Positions 33,280 to 41,520 are shown, numbered from the stretch's first letter. The stretch: DNA of 64,000 nucleotides from Serinibacter arcticus (GCF_004786095.1 NZ_RHPJ01000002.1:744001-808000), one strand, 5' to 3'. Notes: generated by a model not told the origin, from the letters alone. Translations and numbers: made by a program.

Positions 33280-33352
33280 TGGCTCCGACGGGCGTCGATC
33301 CCGTGACCTCACGATTTTCAGTCGTGCGCTCTACCAACTGAGCTACAGAGCC
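33280..33352 (-). tRNA. tRNA-Phe (GAA)
   Basis: 73-nt cloverleaf. Acceptor GGCTCTG pairs with CGGAGCC (one G-T), D-loop TAGCTCAGTTGGTAGAGC, anticodon loop CTGAAAA with GAA. The T-arm stem is ACGGG/CCCGT but its loop reads ATCGACG in place of TTCGANN, an unusual T-loop. No encoded CCA. Last of three clustered tRNAs on this strand. Confidence 0.93.
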
Positions 33353-33361
33353 CTGGTGAAA

Positions 33362-33393
33362 GATCAGCCGGTCACCTGGGTGACCGGCTGATC
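33362..33393 (-). terminator. Perfect 15-bp hairpin between tRNA-Asp and tRNA-Phe
   Basis: GATCAGCCGGTCACC (33362-33376) and its complement (33379-33393), 2-nt loop, followed on the minus strand by CTTTC. It may partly terminate after tRNA-Asp or mark a processing site between the two tRNAs. Confidence 0.6.
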
Positions 33394-33399
33394 GTTCTG

Positions 33400-33473
33400 C
33401 GACCCCGACGGGACTTGAACCCGCGACCTCCGCCGTGACAGGGCGGCGCGCTAACCAACTGCGCTACGGGGCC
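33400..33473 (-). tRNA. tRNA-Asp (GTC)
   Basis: 74-nt cloverleaf. Acceptor GGCCCCG/CGGGGTC, D-arm GCGCAGTTGGTTAGCGC, anticodon loop CTGTCAC (GTC), T-loop TTCAAGT within CGGGTTCAAGTCCCG, discriminator G. No encoded CCA. Lies between tRNA-Glu and tRNA-Phe. Confidence 0.96.
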
Positions 33474-33529
33474 TCGTGTGAAACTTCCGAACGAGACCGT
33501 ACCACTTCATTTTCACTGCTGCGAATCCG

Positions 33530-33602
33530 TACCCCCAACGGGATTCGAACCCGTGCTGCCGCCGTGAAAGGGCGGAGTCCTGGGCCGCTAGACGATGGGG
33601 GC
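33530..33602 (-). tRNA. tRNA-Glu (TTC)
   Basis: 73-nt cloverleaf. Acceptor GCCCCCA/TGGGGGT, anticodon loop CTTTCAC (TTC), T-arm CGGGTTCGAATCCCG, discriminator A. First of the Glu-Asp-Phe cluster. On the minus strand a TATGCT hexamer (33651-33656) lies about 49 nt upstream and may be its -10. Confidence 0.96.
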
Positions 33603-33744
33603 CCTGTCCTGCTGAGCGCCCGTGACACCTGAGTGCCCCAGAACCGAAAGCAGCATACGTGACGCCGGTTCGATCCCCCAAATCGTCGGCCGCCGGGGCC
33701 CGGAACGTTGCAACGGCGCGGTCCGGGCGGGTTAGGTTGGCGGT

Positions 33745-34365
33745 ATGGGCGACAACGACGCGGTCCGCGACGAGGCGGTCGAGAAGGAGCTCCTGAACCG
33801 CTACCTGCGCAAGGCCAGGCGTGAGCTGCTCGCCACGCTCGACGGTCTCTCCCAGGAGCAGATCAGGTGGCCGATGACGGGGACCGGCACCAACCTGCTC
33901 GGCCTCGTCAAGCACGTCGCGAGCGTCGAGATCGACTACTTCGGTGCCGTGTTCGGTCGACCCTCGCCCACCCTCCCGTGGATGGCGGACGACGCGCCCG
34001 TCAACGCCGACATGTGGGCGACCGAGGAGGAGTCCCGCGCCTCGATCCTCGAGCTGCACGCCGAGTCCGTGCGGATCGCCGAGGCGACGATCGCCGAGCT
34101 GGGTCTCGACGCCGCCGGTCACGTGCCGTGGTGGGGAGAGCGCGGCGCCGTCACGCTGCGCCAGATCCTCGTGCACGTGGGGTTCGAGGTCTCGCGGCAC
34201 GCGGGTCACGCCGACATCGTGCGCGAGCTCATCGACGGCCGGGCCGGCAGCGGGGACGGGAACCTGCCGGAGCTCGAGGTGAAGCAGTGGGCGAACCACC
34301 GCGAGCGGCTCGAGGAGGCGGCGACGGCGGCTGCCGCCCGCTGGGCCGAGGTCGAGGGGCCCTGA
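33745..34365 (+). CDS. DinB/DUF664-family protein
   Basis: 206-residue DinB-like four-helix protein. LNRYLRKARRELLATLDGLS, then GTNLLGLVKHVASVEIDYFG (metal His of the first helix pair) and LRQILVHVGFEVSRHAGHAD (the other two His) give the usual three-His metal site. Actinobacterial members include mycothiol-dependent enzymes; the actual substrate is unknown. TAGGTT (33733-33738) lies 6 nt before the ATG, so the message is probably leaderless. It overlaps the zincin gene by one base (TGATG). Confidence 0.88.
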   Translation: MGDNDAVRDEAVEKELLNRYLRKARRELLATLDGLSQEQIRWPMTGTGTNLLGLVKHVASVEIDYFGAVFGRPSPTLPWMADDAPVNADMWATEEESRASILELHAESVRIAEATIAELGLDAAGHVPWWGERGAVTLRQILVHVGFEVSRHAGHADIVRELIDGRAGSGDGNLPELEVKQWANHRERLEEAATAAAARWAEVEGP

Positions 34366-34724
34366 TGGCGGTGGAGATGACCCTCGAGGACTTCGAGGTC
34401 TGCGTGGGGGAGGGGCTCGACCTCGTGCCGCAGGAGCTCGCGGACCTCATGGAGAACGTGGTGGTGCTGGTGGAGGACCTGCCGCCGGCGGAGGAGCCGC
34501 AGGATCTCCTCGGCCTCTACGACGGCACGCCGCTGACCGAGCGCGACGGCTGGTGGGCCGCCGGTTCGCTGCCCGACCGCATCACGATCTTCCGCCTGCC
34601 CACGCTCGCCGTCTGCGAGGACGCCGAGCACGTCGCGGAGGAGGTGGCGGTCACGGTGGTGCACGAGATCGCCCACCACTTCGGGATCAGCGACGAGCGT
34701 CTGCACGAGCTGGGCTGGGACTGA
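34365..34724 (+). CDS. Zincin-like metallopeptidase family protein
   Basis: 119-residue compact protein of the bacterial 'metallopeptidase family' (DUF1025 / zincin-like). The zinc motif HEIAHHFG lies near residues 100-107 and the conserved start is MTLEDFEVCVGEGLDLVPQE. Length is typical. The ATG shares a base with the DinB stop, and 1 nt separates its stop from the amidase gene. Often found near translation or stress genes; the substrate is unknown. Confidence 0.88.
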   Translation: MAVEMTLEDFEVCVGEGLDLVPQELADLMENVVVLVEDLPPAEEPQDLLGLYDGTPLTERDGWWAAGSLPDRITIFRLPTLAVCEDAEHVAEEVAVTVVHEIAHHFGISDERLHELGWD

Positions 34725-34725
34725 C

Positions 34726-35586
34726 GTGCCGAGCGCGTCCCGCGCCGGCGCGATCCTCCTGCTGACCCTCGGGCTCCTGGCCGGGTGCACGCCGCCCGAC
34801 GGCGGAGCCCCCGCCGCCGATCCGTCTCCCTCGGCGACGGCCTCTGACACCACGCCGGCCACCGCCACGCCGACCCCCGCCGCGCCCGCCGTCCCGGCCG
34901 CCCCGGAGGCGGTGCCGCTCCCGCTGGCGGGCCTCGTGATCGTCGTCGACCCCGGCCACCAGCTCGGCAACCGGAACTTCCCGCGCGAGATCAACGCGCT
35001 CGTCGACGCGGGCAACGGCGGCACCAAGGCCTGCAACACCACGGGCACGGCGACCGACGACGGTGTCCCCGAGGCCACCGTGACCTGGGACGTGTCGGCG
35101 CTCGTCGTCGCGGACCTGCGCGCCCGCGGTGCCGAGGTGGTCCTGACGCGCGAGACCAACAGCGACGACGACTGGGGGCCCTGCATCGACGTGCGGGGGA
35201 GCACCGGCAACGACCGCGCCGACCTGCTCCTGAGCATCCACGCGGACGGGGGGCCCGCCACGGCGCACGGCTTCCACGTGCTGCTGCCCGCCGTCGACAG
35301 CCCCGTCCACGACGACTCGCTCCGCCTCGGCGAGGCGGTGCGGGTCGGGCTCGAGACGGCCGGGATCGACCCCGCCACCTACGTCGAGGGAGCGATGCGC
35401 GCCTCGGACGACTACGCCACGCTCAACCTCTCGGCCAAGCCCGCCGTGATCGTCGAGCTGGGCAACATGCGTCACGACGGCGACGCCGCGGCCCTGACCG
35501 ACCCCGCGGGGCAGGCGGTCCTCGCGCTGGCGCTGGTCGACGCCGTCGAGGCCTACGTCGTCGCGACCCCGACCGGGGCTCCCTGA
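34726..35586 (+). CDS. N-acetylmuramoyl-L-alanine amidase lipoprotein
   Basis: 286-residue exported amidase. Signal peptide with lipobox LLAGC (Cys at residue 21), a Thr/Pro/Ala linker (25-65), then an Amidase_3 domain: VIVVDPGHQLGN (zinc His), an E in the EATVTWDVSAL segment, LLLSIHADG (second zinc His) and the C-terminal AVIVELGNMRHDGDA with catalytic Glu. Cleaves the peptide stem from peptidoglycan. GTG start 1 nt after the zincin gene, so it belongs to the DinB-zincin-amidase run. Confidence 0.92.
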   Translation: MPSASRAGAILLLTLGLLAGCTPPDGGAPAADPSPSATASDTTPATATPTPAAPAVPAAPEAVPLPLAGLVIVVDPGHQLGNRNFPREINALVDAGNGGTKACNTTGTATDDGVPEATVTWDVSALVVADLRARGAEVVLTRETNSDDDWGPCIDVRGSTGNDRADLLLSIHADGGPATAHGFHVLLPAVDSPVHDDSLRLGEAVRVGLETAGIDPATYVEGAMRASDDYATLNLSAKPAVIVELGNMRHDGDAAALTDPAGQAVLALALVDAVEAYVVATPTGAP

Positions 35587-35630
35587 CGTCGGATCGACGC
35601 CGGATCGCCGTCGGGCGCTATCATCGCCAC

Positions 35631-36011
35631 ATGACGATGACTCGCGACGGCGCCGACGGCCACTGCGCCCCGACCTCGGACCGCCACGACCACGCCGCGG
35701 TCGCGGCCGTGTTCCGGGCGCTCGCCGATCCCGCCCGGCTCACGATCGTGCACGCGCTGGCCGACGGGGAGCTCCGGGTGACCGACCTGGTCGCCAGGGT
35801 GGGGCTGGCGCAGTCCACGACGTCGGCCCACCTGGGCGTGCTGCGCGAGTCGGGCCTGGTCGCGCCGCGCGCCGAGGGGCGGGCGACGTTCTACCGGCTC
35901 ACCACGTCGGCGCTGATCGCGCTCGTCCACCGCGCGGAGGAGCTGCTCGACGACGGGCTGCACGCCGTCGTCCACACGCACGAGGTGCTCGACACTCCCG
36001 CGGGGGCCTGA
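35631..36011 (+). CDS. ArsR-family metal-sensing repressor
   Basis: 126-residue winged-helix repressor of the SmtB/CzrA/NmtR type. Start region has His/Cys (DGHCAPTSDRHDH), then ALADPARLTIVHALADGELR, DNA helix AQSTTSAHLGVLRESGLV and wing RAEGRATFYRL. C-terminal helix carries H/E pairs (LVHRAEELLDDGLHAVVHTHE) as in alpha-5 zinc-site sensors. It lies 1 nt before the CDF exporter it very likely controls. TATCAT (35619-35624) ends 6 nt before the ATG, so a leaderless message; a repressor site would overlap this promoter. Confidence 0.92.
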   Translation: MTMTRDGADGHCAPTSDRHDHAAVAAVFRALADPARLTIVHALADGELRVTDLVARVGLAQSTTSAHLGVLRESGLVAPRAEGRATFYRLTTSALIALVHRAEELLDDGLHAVVHTHEVLDTPAGA

Positions 36012-36012
36012 G

Positions 36013-36930
36013 ATGGGACACGACCACGCGCACGCGACCGCCGGTCAGCGCCACCGCGGCCGGCTCGTCGCGGCGCTCGCGATCACGGTCGGCGTCATGG
36101 TCGTCCAGATCGTGGCGGCCGCCGTCACCGGCTCGCTCGCGCTCCTGGCCGACGCCGGGCACATGCTCTCGGACGCCGCGGGGCTGACGATCGCGCTGAT
36201 CGCCACGTGGCTCGCCGCCCGCCCCGCGACCGACCGCTGGACCTTCGGATGGCAGCGCGCCGAGGTCCTGGCGGCCCTCGTGAACGGCGTCGTGCTCTCC
36301 GTGGTCGGGACGGTCGTGATCGTCGAGGGGGTGCGTCGGCTCGGCGAACCCGCCGAGGTCGGGGGGCCGCTGATGCTCGCCGTCGGCGTCCTCGGGCTGA
36401 TCGCCAACCTCGTCGCGCTGCGGCTGCTGTCGGAGGGCAAGGACGAGAGTCTCAACGTGCGCGGCGCCTACCTCGAGGTGCTGGGCGACCTGCTCGGTTC
36501 CGTCGCGGTGATCGTCGCGGCCGTCGTCATCACGACGACGGGCTGGCAGCGGGCCGACGCCGTCGCCTCCATCGCGATCGGGGTGTTGATCATCCCGCGC
36601 GCGCTGTCGCTGCTGCGCGACGTGGCGCGCGTGCTGCTCGAGGGCGCGCCGGCCGAGCTCGCCGTCGACCAGGTGCGCGTGCACCTGGCGGGCGTGCCCG
36701 GCGTCGTCGAGATCCACGACCTGCACGCGTGGACGATCACGTCCGGCGTGCCGGTCCTGACGGCGCACGTCGTGGTGTCCGACGACGTCGCGACCTCGCA
36801 GGGCTACTGCGCGGTGCTCGATCGGGTGCAGGAGTGCCTGAGCGGTCACTTCGACGTCGAGCACTCGACGCTGCAGATCGAGCCCGCATCGCACAGCCGC
36901 GAGCACCCCGAGGTCGCGACGCACGCCTGA
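36013..36930 (+). CDS. Cation diffusion facilitator (CzcD-like)
   Basis: 305-residue metal exporter with a His-rich start (GHDHAHATAGQRH), six membrane segments and a cytosolic C-terminal ferredoxin-like domain (from about 205). TM2 has DAGHMLSDAAG (His and Asp metal ligands). TM5 has YLEVLGDLLGS, where Glu stands at the place usually held by His in CzcD/ZitB. The gene follows the ArsR sensor, so zinc, cobalt or nickel efflux is likely. Confidence 0.92.
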   Translation: MGHDHAHATAGQRHRGRLVAALAITVGVMVVQIVAAAVTGSLALLADAGHMLSDAAGLTIALIATWLAARPATDRWTFGWQRAEVLAALVNGVVLSVVGTVVIVEGVRRLGEPAEVGGPLMLAVGVLGLIANLVALRLLSEGKDESLNVRGAYLEVLGDLLGSVAVIVAAVVITTTGWQRADAVASIAIGVLIIPRALSLLRDVARVLLEGAPAELAVDQVRVHLAGVPGVVEIHDLHAWTITSGVPVLTAHVVVSDDVATSQGYCAVLDRVQECLSGHFDVEHSTLQIEPASHSREHPEVATHA

Positions 36931-36932
36931 GC

Positions 36933-36974
36933 GCCCGGAAAGTACCTCGCGAATGCCCGAAAGTGCCTCGCGAA
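36933..36974. repeat. Two-copy short tandem repeat
   Basis: GCCCGGAAAGTACCTCGCGA (36933-36952 onward) and GCCCGAAAGTGCCTCGCGAA (36955-36974) are close copies, lying between the convergent CDF and galE genes. No stem is formed; the meaning is unclear. Confidence 0.6.
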
Positions 36975-36978
36975 CTCC

Positions 36979-37938
36979 TCAGCGCTGGGGGCGGGCCTCC
37001 CACGCCGAGGTCACCATGTCGGTGACCGAGTGCCGCATGGCCCAGTCGATGTCGCGCGCGGCCAGGGTGCCGTCGGCGACGATCCGGTCGGGGTCACCGG
37101 CGCGGCGCGGGCCGATCTCCGGCGTGAAGTCGCGACCCGTCGCGACGGCGAACGCGTCCATGATCTGCTTCACCGACAGGCCGTCACCGCTGCCGAGGTT
37201 GTAGACCCGCTCGAGCTCCCGGCCCGCCTCGAGCGCCTGCGCGGCCGCGACGTGCGACGTCGCGAGGTCGACCACGTGCACGTAGTCGCGCACGTTCGTC
37301 CCGTCCGGCGTCGCGTAGTCGTCGCCGTTGATGCGCGGTGTCCGACCCTCGGCGAGCGCCTGGACGACGAGCGGGAAGAGGTTGTGCGGGGAGGTGTCCG
37401 CCAGCTGCGTGGTGCCCGAGCCGACGACGTTGAAGTAGCGCAGCGAGGTGTGGCTCAGGCCGTGCGCGCGACCGGCGTCGGCGATCAGCCACTCGCCGAT
37501 CAGCTTGGACTCGCCGTAGGGCGACTCCGGGGTCGTCGGGGTGGTCTCGGTGACGAGGTCGACGCGGGGCGTGCCGTAGGTCGCCGCGGAGGAGGAGAAG
37601 ACGAGGTTGCGCACCTCGGCCTCGACCATGGCCTCGAGCAGGCTGATCGTGGCGGTGACGTTCTGCGTGTAGGTGTGCAGGGGCCGCTTGACGGAGACCC
37701 CGGCATACTTGAAGCCGGCCAGGTGCACCACGCCGGTGACGGCGTGCTCGCGCAGCGCCGCGGTGACGGCCGCGGTGTCGAGCAGGGTCGCCTCCACCAG
37801 GGGGACGCCCGCGGGCACGTAGTCCCGGTGCCCGCTCGAGAGATCGTCCACGACGACGACGTCGATGCCCGCCTCGCCGAAGGCCCGCACCACGTGCGAT
37901 CCGATGTAGCCCGCTCCGCCGGTGACCATCCACGCCAT
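36979..37938 (-). CDS. galE: UDP-glucose 4-epimerase
   Basis: NAD-dependent epimerase of UDP-glucose and UDP-galactose for cell-wall sugars. 319 residues, extended SDR fold: TGGAGYIGSHVVRAF (NAD loop), VDDLSSGH, HLAGFKYAGVSV, FSSSAATYG (catalytic Ser region), SPYGESKLIGE (YxxxK, Tyr141/Lys145) and RYFNVVGS. ATG at 37938 with GAGGGAG upstream. Divergent from the DEAD-box helicase gene across 465 nt. Confidence 0.94.
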   Translation of the reverse strand: MAWMVTGGAGYIGSHVVRAFGEAGIDVVVVDDLSSGHRDYVPAGVPLVEATLLDTAAVTAALREHAVTGVVHLAGFKYAGVSVKRPLHTYTQNVTATISLLEAMVEAEVRNLVFSSSAATYGTPRVDLVTETTPTTPESPYGESKLIGEWLIADAGRAHGLSHTSLRYFNVVGSGTTQLADTSPHNLFPLVVQALAEGRTPRINGDDYATPDGTNVRDYVHVVDLATSHVAAAQALEAGRELERVYNLGSGDGLSVKQIMDAFAVATGRDFTPEIGPRRAGDPDRIVADGTLAARDIDWAMRHSVTDMVTSAWEARPQR

Positions 37939-38403
37939 GGTTCTGGACTCCCTCGTGCCCCTCGGGGGCGTCGTCAGCTCGTTCGGATTTCGATCACAAA
38001 CTACCACGTTCGGACATTCTCGAACGTGGCCGCGGTCAGGACGCGACCGGCAGCGTGATTCGCACGACGGTACCGCTGCCGCTGCCGCGCCGTGCCGGCT
38101 CGGTCCCGTCGCCCCCTCGCGACGGGCTCCGGCGACGGGGTTCGACGCATCTCGGCGGCGCGCGCGGGTGACGCCGGTCACCTCAGCGCGCCCGGCGGGC
38201 GGCCGTGTGGGACCATGGTCACGACGATGCGCCCATTCCGGTGCGTCGTGCCGCGAGATCTTCCGCCCTCCCCGTGGGCCCGCCCCAGCACCCAGCTGGT
38301 CGGAGCGCCCGGGACGCAGGGGCGATCGCATCCTTCCGCGGCCCCGGCCGCGAGACGTGGGCGCCCCAGGCGCCTCGTTCCGCAGAACAAGAACTGGACC
38401 CAC
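37939..38403. other. 465-nt region between galE and the helicase gene
   Basis: No protein-coding segment is supported; the in-frame extension of the helicase from 38092 has no family match. It holds a 9-bp palindrome (38004-38029) in a relatively AT-rich stretch near galE and then about 370 nt of GC-rich sequence, probably a long 5' leader of the helicase mRNA. Confidence 0.55.
38004..38029. promoter_or_regulatory. CCACGTTCG-N8-CGAACGTGG palindrome
   Basis: Perfect 9-bp arms (38004-38012, 38021-38029) around GACATTCT. It lies 66 nt upstream of galE in the only AT-richer part of this gap. The arm order (GTTCG...CGAAC) is the reverse of the actinobacterial SOS box, so it is not a LexA site. 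A regulator operator for galE or the helicase gene is likely. Confidence 0.5.
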
Positions 38404-40089
38404 GTGTCTTCTACTCCTTCCGCTGCGCCCTCCTTCGCCGATCTCGGCATCCCGCAGCCGATCATCGCCGCCCTCGAGGCGCGCGACATCACCTCCCCGT
38501 TCCCGATCCAGGTCGCGACGCTTCCCGACTCGCTCGCCGGTCGCGACGTGCTCGGCCGCGGCCGCACGGGCTCCGGCAAGACCCTCGCCTTCGCGCTGCC
38601 GCTGATCACGCGCATCGCGAAGGGCCGTCACGCGGCCCCGAGCCGTCCGCGAGCCCTCGTGCTCGCACCGACGCGCGAGCTCGCCAACCAGATCACCGAC
38701 ACGCTGCAGCCGCTCGCCAAGGCCATGGGCCTGAGCGTCACGACGATCTTCGGCGGCGTGGCCCAGGGCAAGCAGGTCTCCGCGCTCCGCGGCGGCATCG
38801 ACATCCTCGTCGCGTGCCCCGGCCGCCTCGAGGACCTCATGGGTCAGAAGCACGTCATGCTCGACGCCGTCGAGATCACCGTGCTCGACGAGGCCGACCA
38901 CATGGCCGACCTCGGCTTCCTGCCCGGTGTCACGCGCATCATGCGCGCCACGCCCGCCGTCGGGCAGCGTCTGCTCTTCTCGGCCACGCTCGACAACGGC
39001 GTGGACGTGCTCGTCAAGCGCTTCCTCGACAAGCCGGTCACGCACTCGGTCGATCCGGCCAGCTCGCCGGTCGCCGCGCTGACCCACCACCTCTTCGAGG
39101 TCGGCAACGCGGAGGAGAAGAAGGACGTCGTGGAGGCGCTCGCCGCCGGCCGCGGCCGTCGTCTCCTCTTCATGCGCACCAAGCACCAGGCCCGCCAGAT
39201 GGCGCGTCGCCTGACCTCGGTCGGCATCCCCGCGACCGACCTGCACGGCAACCTGTCGCAGGGTGCGCGCGAGCGCAACCTCGCCGCGTTCCACTCCGGT
39301 GACGTGCGCGTCATGGTGGCCACCGACATCGCGGCGCGCGGCATCCACGTCGACGACGTCGACCTCGTCGTGCACGTCGACCCGCCCGCCGAGCACAAGG
39401 CCTACCTGCACCGTTCAGGCCGCACGGCCCGCGCCGGCGCGGGTGGCGACGTCGTCACCCTCGTCCTGCCCGAGCAGCGCGGCGACGTGCGTCAGCTGAC
39501 GCGCGCCGCCAAGATCACCGCGACGCCGCAGCGTGTCCGCGCGACCGACGCCGCCGTGCGCGACCTGGTCGGCGAGCTCGCCGACCGCGTCGACGCAAGC
39601 GCGATGCCCGCGGGTGCCGCGACCAAGCCCGAGCCCCAGCCGGTCCGCCGCAAGGCCTCCGGCGGCGCGCCCGCCGGTGGCGCGGGTGCGCCCGGCGGCC
39701 GGGGTCGCGGTCGCGGCCGTGGCGGCGCCGGTGCGCCGGCTGCCGCCGGTTCGAACGGTCCCGGTCGTCAGGCTGCCGGTCGTGGCGAGCAGCGCTCCGA
39801 GCGCCCCGCGGCGGCCGTCTCCGGTGGCGGCGGTGGCCGTGGTCGGGGCGGCTCCGAGGGCCGCGGTGGCGCCGAGGGCGGGCGCGGCGGCGCGGCCGCC
39901 AACCAGCAGACGCGCCGCGGGCAGCGCTCCGCGGCCAAGGGCCCGAAGGGCGAGTCCCGCGGTGACGGCGTGCGTGGTTCCGGCGCTCGCGGCGGCAGCG
40001 CGCGCGGCGGCGGCCGCGGGTCGGCCCCCGTCACGTACAGCACCAGCTCGGGCGGCGGCGCGGGCTTCGTGCCGATGACGCAGCGCTGA
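38404..40089 (+). CDS. DEAD-box RNA helicase with RG-rich tail
   Basis: ATP-dependent RNA helicase of 561 residues. Core motifs: Q motif FADLGIPQPIIAALEARDI, I GRTGSGKT, Ia APTRELANQ, II DEAD (VLDEADHMADLGF), III SAT, V DIAARGIH, VI HRSGRTARAG. The tail after about residue 405 is Gly, Arg and Ala repeats (GRGRGRGGAG and similar), which would bind RNA. Such helicases support ribosome assembly and cold growth. GTG at 38404 starts just before the Q motif; ATG and GTG codons upstream in the same frame lack family support. A 6-copy 8-nt repeat and a strong terminator follow. Confidence 0.93.
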   Translation: MSSTPSAAPSFADLGIPQPIIAALEARDITSPFPIQVATLPDSLAGRDVLGRGRTGSGKTLAFALPLITRIAKGRHAAPSRPRALVLAPTRELANQITDTLQPLAKAMGLSVTTIFGGVAQGKQVSALRGGIDILVACPGRLEDLMGQKHVMLDAVEITVLDEADHMADLGFLPGVTRIMRATPAVGQRLLFSATLDNGVDVLVKRFLDKPVTHSVDPASSPVAALTHHLFEVGNAEEKKDVVEALAAGRGRRLLFMRTKHQARQMARRLTSVGIPATDLHGNLSQGARERNLAAFHSGDVRVMVATDIAARGIHVDDVDLVVHVDPPAEHKAYLHRSGRTARAGAGGDVVTLVLPEQRGDVRQLTRAAKITATPQRVRATDAAVRDLVGELADRVDASAMPAGAATKPEPQPVRRKASGGAPAGGAGAPGGRGRGRGRGGAGAPAAAGSNGPGRQAAGRGEQRSERPAAAVSGGGGGRGRGGSEGRGGAEGGRGGAAANQQTRRGQRSAAKGPKGESRGDGVRGSGARGGSARGGGRGSAPVTYSTSSGGGAGFVPMTQR

Positions 40090-40110
40090 TCCGGCACTGA
40101 CGAGGCTGCT

Positions 40111-40162
40111 CAGCACCACAGCACCACAGCACCACAGCACCACAGCACCACAGCACCACAGC
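40111..40162 (+). repeat. CAGCACCA tandem repeat, six copies
   Basis: Six exact 8-nt copies (40111-40158) and a partial seventh, starting 21 nt after the helicase stop and ending at the terminator stem. Exact copies suggest recent slippage, so the copy number may vary among strains. Confidence 0.9.
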
Positions 40163-40201
40163 GACGGCGGCGGCGGACCCGAGGGTCCGCCGCCGCCGTC
40201 G
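40162..40201 (+). terminator. Terminator of the helicase gene
   Basis: 19-bp GC stem (40162-40180 and 40183-40201, GGCGGCGGCGGACCC side) with a 2-nt loop, followed by GTCGTT. Strong intrinsic-type hairpin. Confidence 0.85.
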
Positions 40202-40355
40202 TCGTTCCACCGGATTCTGGGCGGTACGGCCGTCCCGTCGACAGGTGTGCCGTCCAGCGAGTCCGACGGGACACCCGGACCGCCGGACGGGACCCCGCCG
40301 CGCCACGGATCGATCCGTGTGCCGAGCGGCGACCAGGATCGGGCAGGGTAGAGGC

Positions 40356-41498
40356 ATGGGAGCAGACACCTCACGTGGACCGACCATCGCCGCCGCGATC
40401 GAGCGCAAGCTCGAGAAGCGCGCGGCGAACCTCGTGTCCCGCCGCGGCTGGCGCCCGACCCCGCTGGTGTTCGACAGCTACGGTCGCGCCGCCGTCGACG
40501 GCCAGCCGGGCTGGATCCGACTCTTCTGCCGCGTGCTGGTGATGCCGCCGACGTCGCGTCGCAGCGCCGAGGGCCGCTCGCGCGGCTGGCGCCGGTACAT
40601 CTCCGTCTCGGCGCCGGACCTCCCGGTCCGGGTGCGGATCGGGGACGTCGTCCACCGCGTGCGCACCGAGCCCGGCGGCTACATCGACGTCCAGCTGCCC
40701 GTGGACCTCACGCCCGGCCGGCACGAGGTCTACGTCGAGGTTCCCGGCGGGGCCGAGGCGGGTCGTGGACGCGTCGACGTCGTCGACCCCTCGATCGGCC
40801 GCGGCCTGGTCAGCGACATCGACGACACCGCCATGATCACGCTCCTGCCCTCGCCCGTGCAGGCGTTCTGGAACACCTTCGTGATGCACGAGGGGCAGCG
40901 CCGGGCCGTCCCCGGCATGGCCACGTTCCTCGAGCGCGAGAACCAGGGGTTCCTCGTCTACCTCTCGACCGGTGCGTGGAACTACGCCCCGGTCATCCGC
41001 GAGTTCCTGCAGCGCAACGGCTTCCCGTCGGGCGCCCTGATCATGACCGACTGGGGGCCGTCCACGCAGCGCTGGTTCCGCTCCGGCGTCGAGCACAAGC
41101 GCACCCAGCTGCGCCGCCTGCGCGAGGAGTTCCCGGAGCTGCGGTGGACGCTCGTGGGCGACGACGGCCAGCACGACCCGGCCATCTACTCCGAGTTCGC
41201 GGCGGAGTTCCCCGAGGAGGTCCACACGGTGGCTATCCGCACGCTCACGCCGGCGGAGCACCTCGTCACGGCCGGTCACCCGATGGCGCCGGACGACCTC
41301 GCGCAGATCATCCCCGCCGTGGCCCTCGAGGGTCGGGAGCCGAAGAAGATCCCCGACAGCGTCCGGCAGCTGCGGGGCGGCGACGGCAACGCGCTCGTGG
41401 TCGCCACGCTCGAGGAGGCGCCGGAACCCGGTCCCGGACGACGCCGTCGCACCGGTCCCGGCCGTCGGGCCGCCGGGACGGGCCGCCGCACGCCGTGA
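40356..41498 (+). CDS. App1/DUF2183-type phosphatidate phosphatase domain protein
   Basis: 380 residues. The DUF2183 (yeast App1) catalytic motif LVSDIDDTAM has the haloacid-dehalogenase-like DxDxT, followed by PGMATFLER, YLSTGAWNYAP and LVGDDGQHDPAIYSEF. A beta-sandwich-like region (about 40-140) precedes it; the C-terminus is Arg/Gly-rich and basic. App1 proteins are Mg2+-dependent phosphatidate phosphatases; a lipid substrate is inferred. ATG at 40356 is the first Met before the conserved core. Confidence 0.85.
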   Translation: MGADTSRGPTIAAAIERKLEKRAANLVSRRGWRPTPLVFDSYGRAAVDGQPGWIRLFCRVLVMPPTSRRSAEGRSRGWRRYISVSAPDLPVRVRIGDVVHRVRTEPGGYIDVQLPVDLTPGRHEVYVEVPGGAEAGRGRVDVVDPSIGRGLVSDIDDTAMITLLPSPVQAFWNTFVMHEGQRRAVPGMATFLERENQGFLVYLSTGAWNYAPVIREFLQRNGFPSGALIMTDWGPSTQRWFRSGVEHKRTQLRRLREEFPELRWTLVGDDGQHDPAIYSEFAAEFPEEVHTVAIRTLTPAEHLVTAGHPMAPDDLAQIIPAVALEGREPKKIPDSVRQLRGGDGNALVVATLEEAPEPGPGRRRRTGPGRRAAGTGRRTP

Positions 41499-41520
41499 CC
41501 GCGGGGGAGCGGCGGCTCCC

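Noticed and set aside
33280-33602. Attachment site for a mobile element at the tRNA cluster
   Set aside because: No integrase and no repeated tRNA 3' end were seen nearby; flanking genes are ordinary chromosomal ones.
38004-38029. Possible SOS (LexA) box before galE or the helicase
   Set aside because: Actinobacterial SOS boxes read CGAAC-N4-GTTCG; here the arms are in the opposite order with 8 nt between.
36979-39411. 810-residue galE fusion on the minus strand
   Set aside because: Residues before the Met at 37938 are antisense to the helicase and lack any fold; GalE is complete from 37938.
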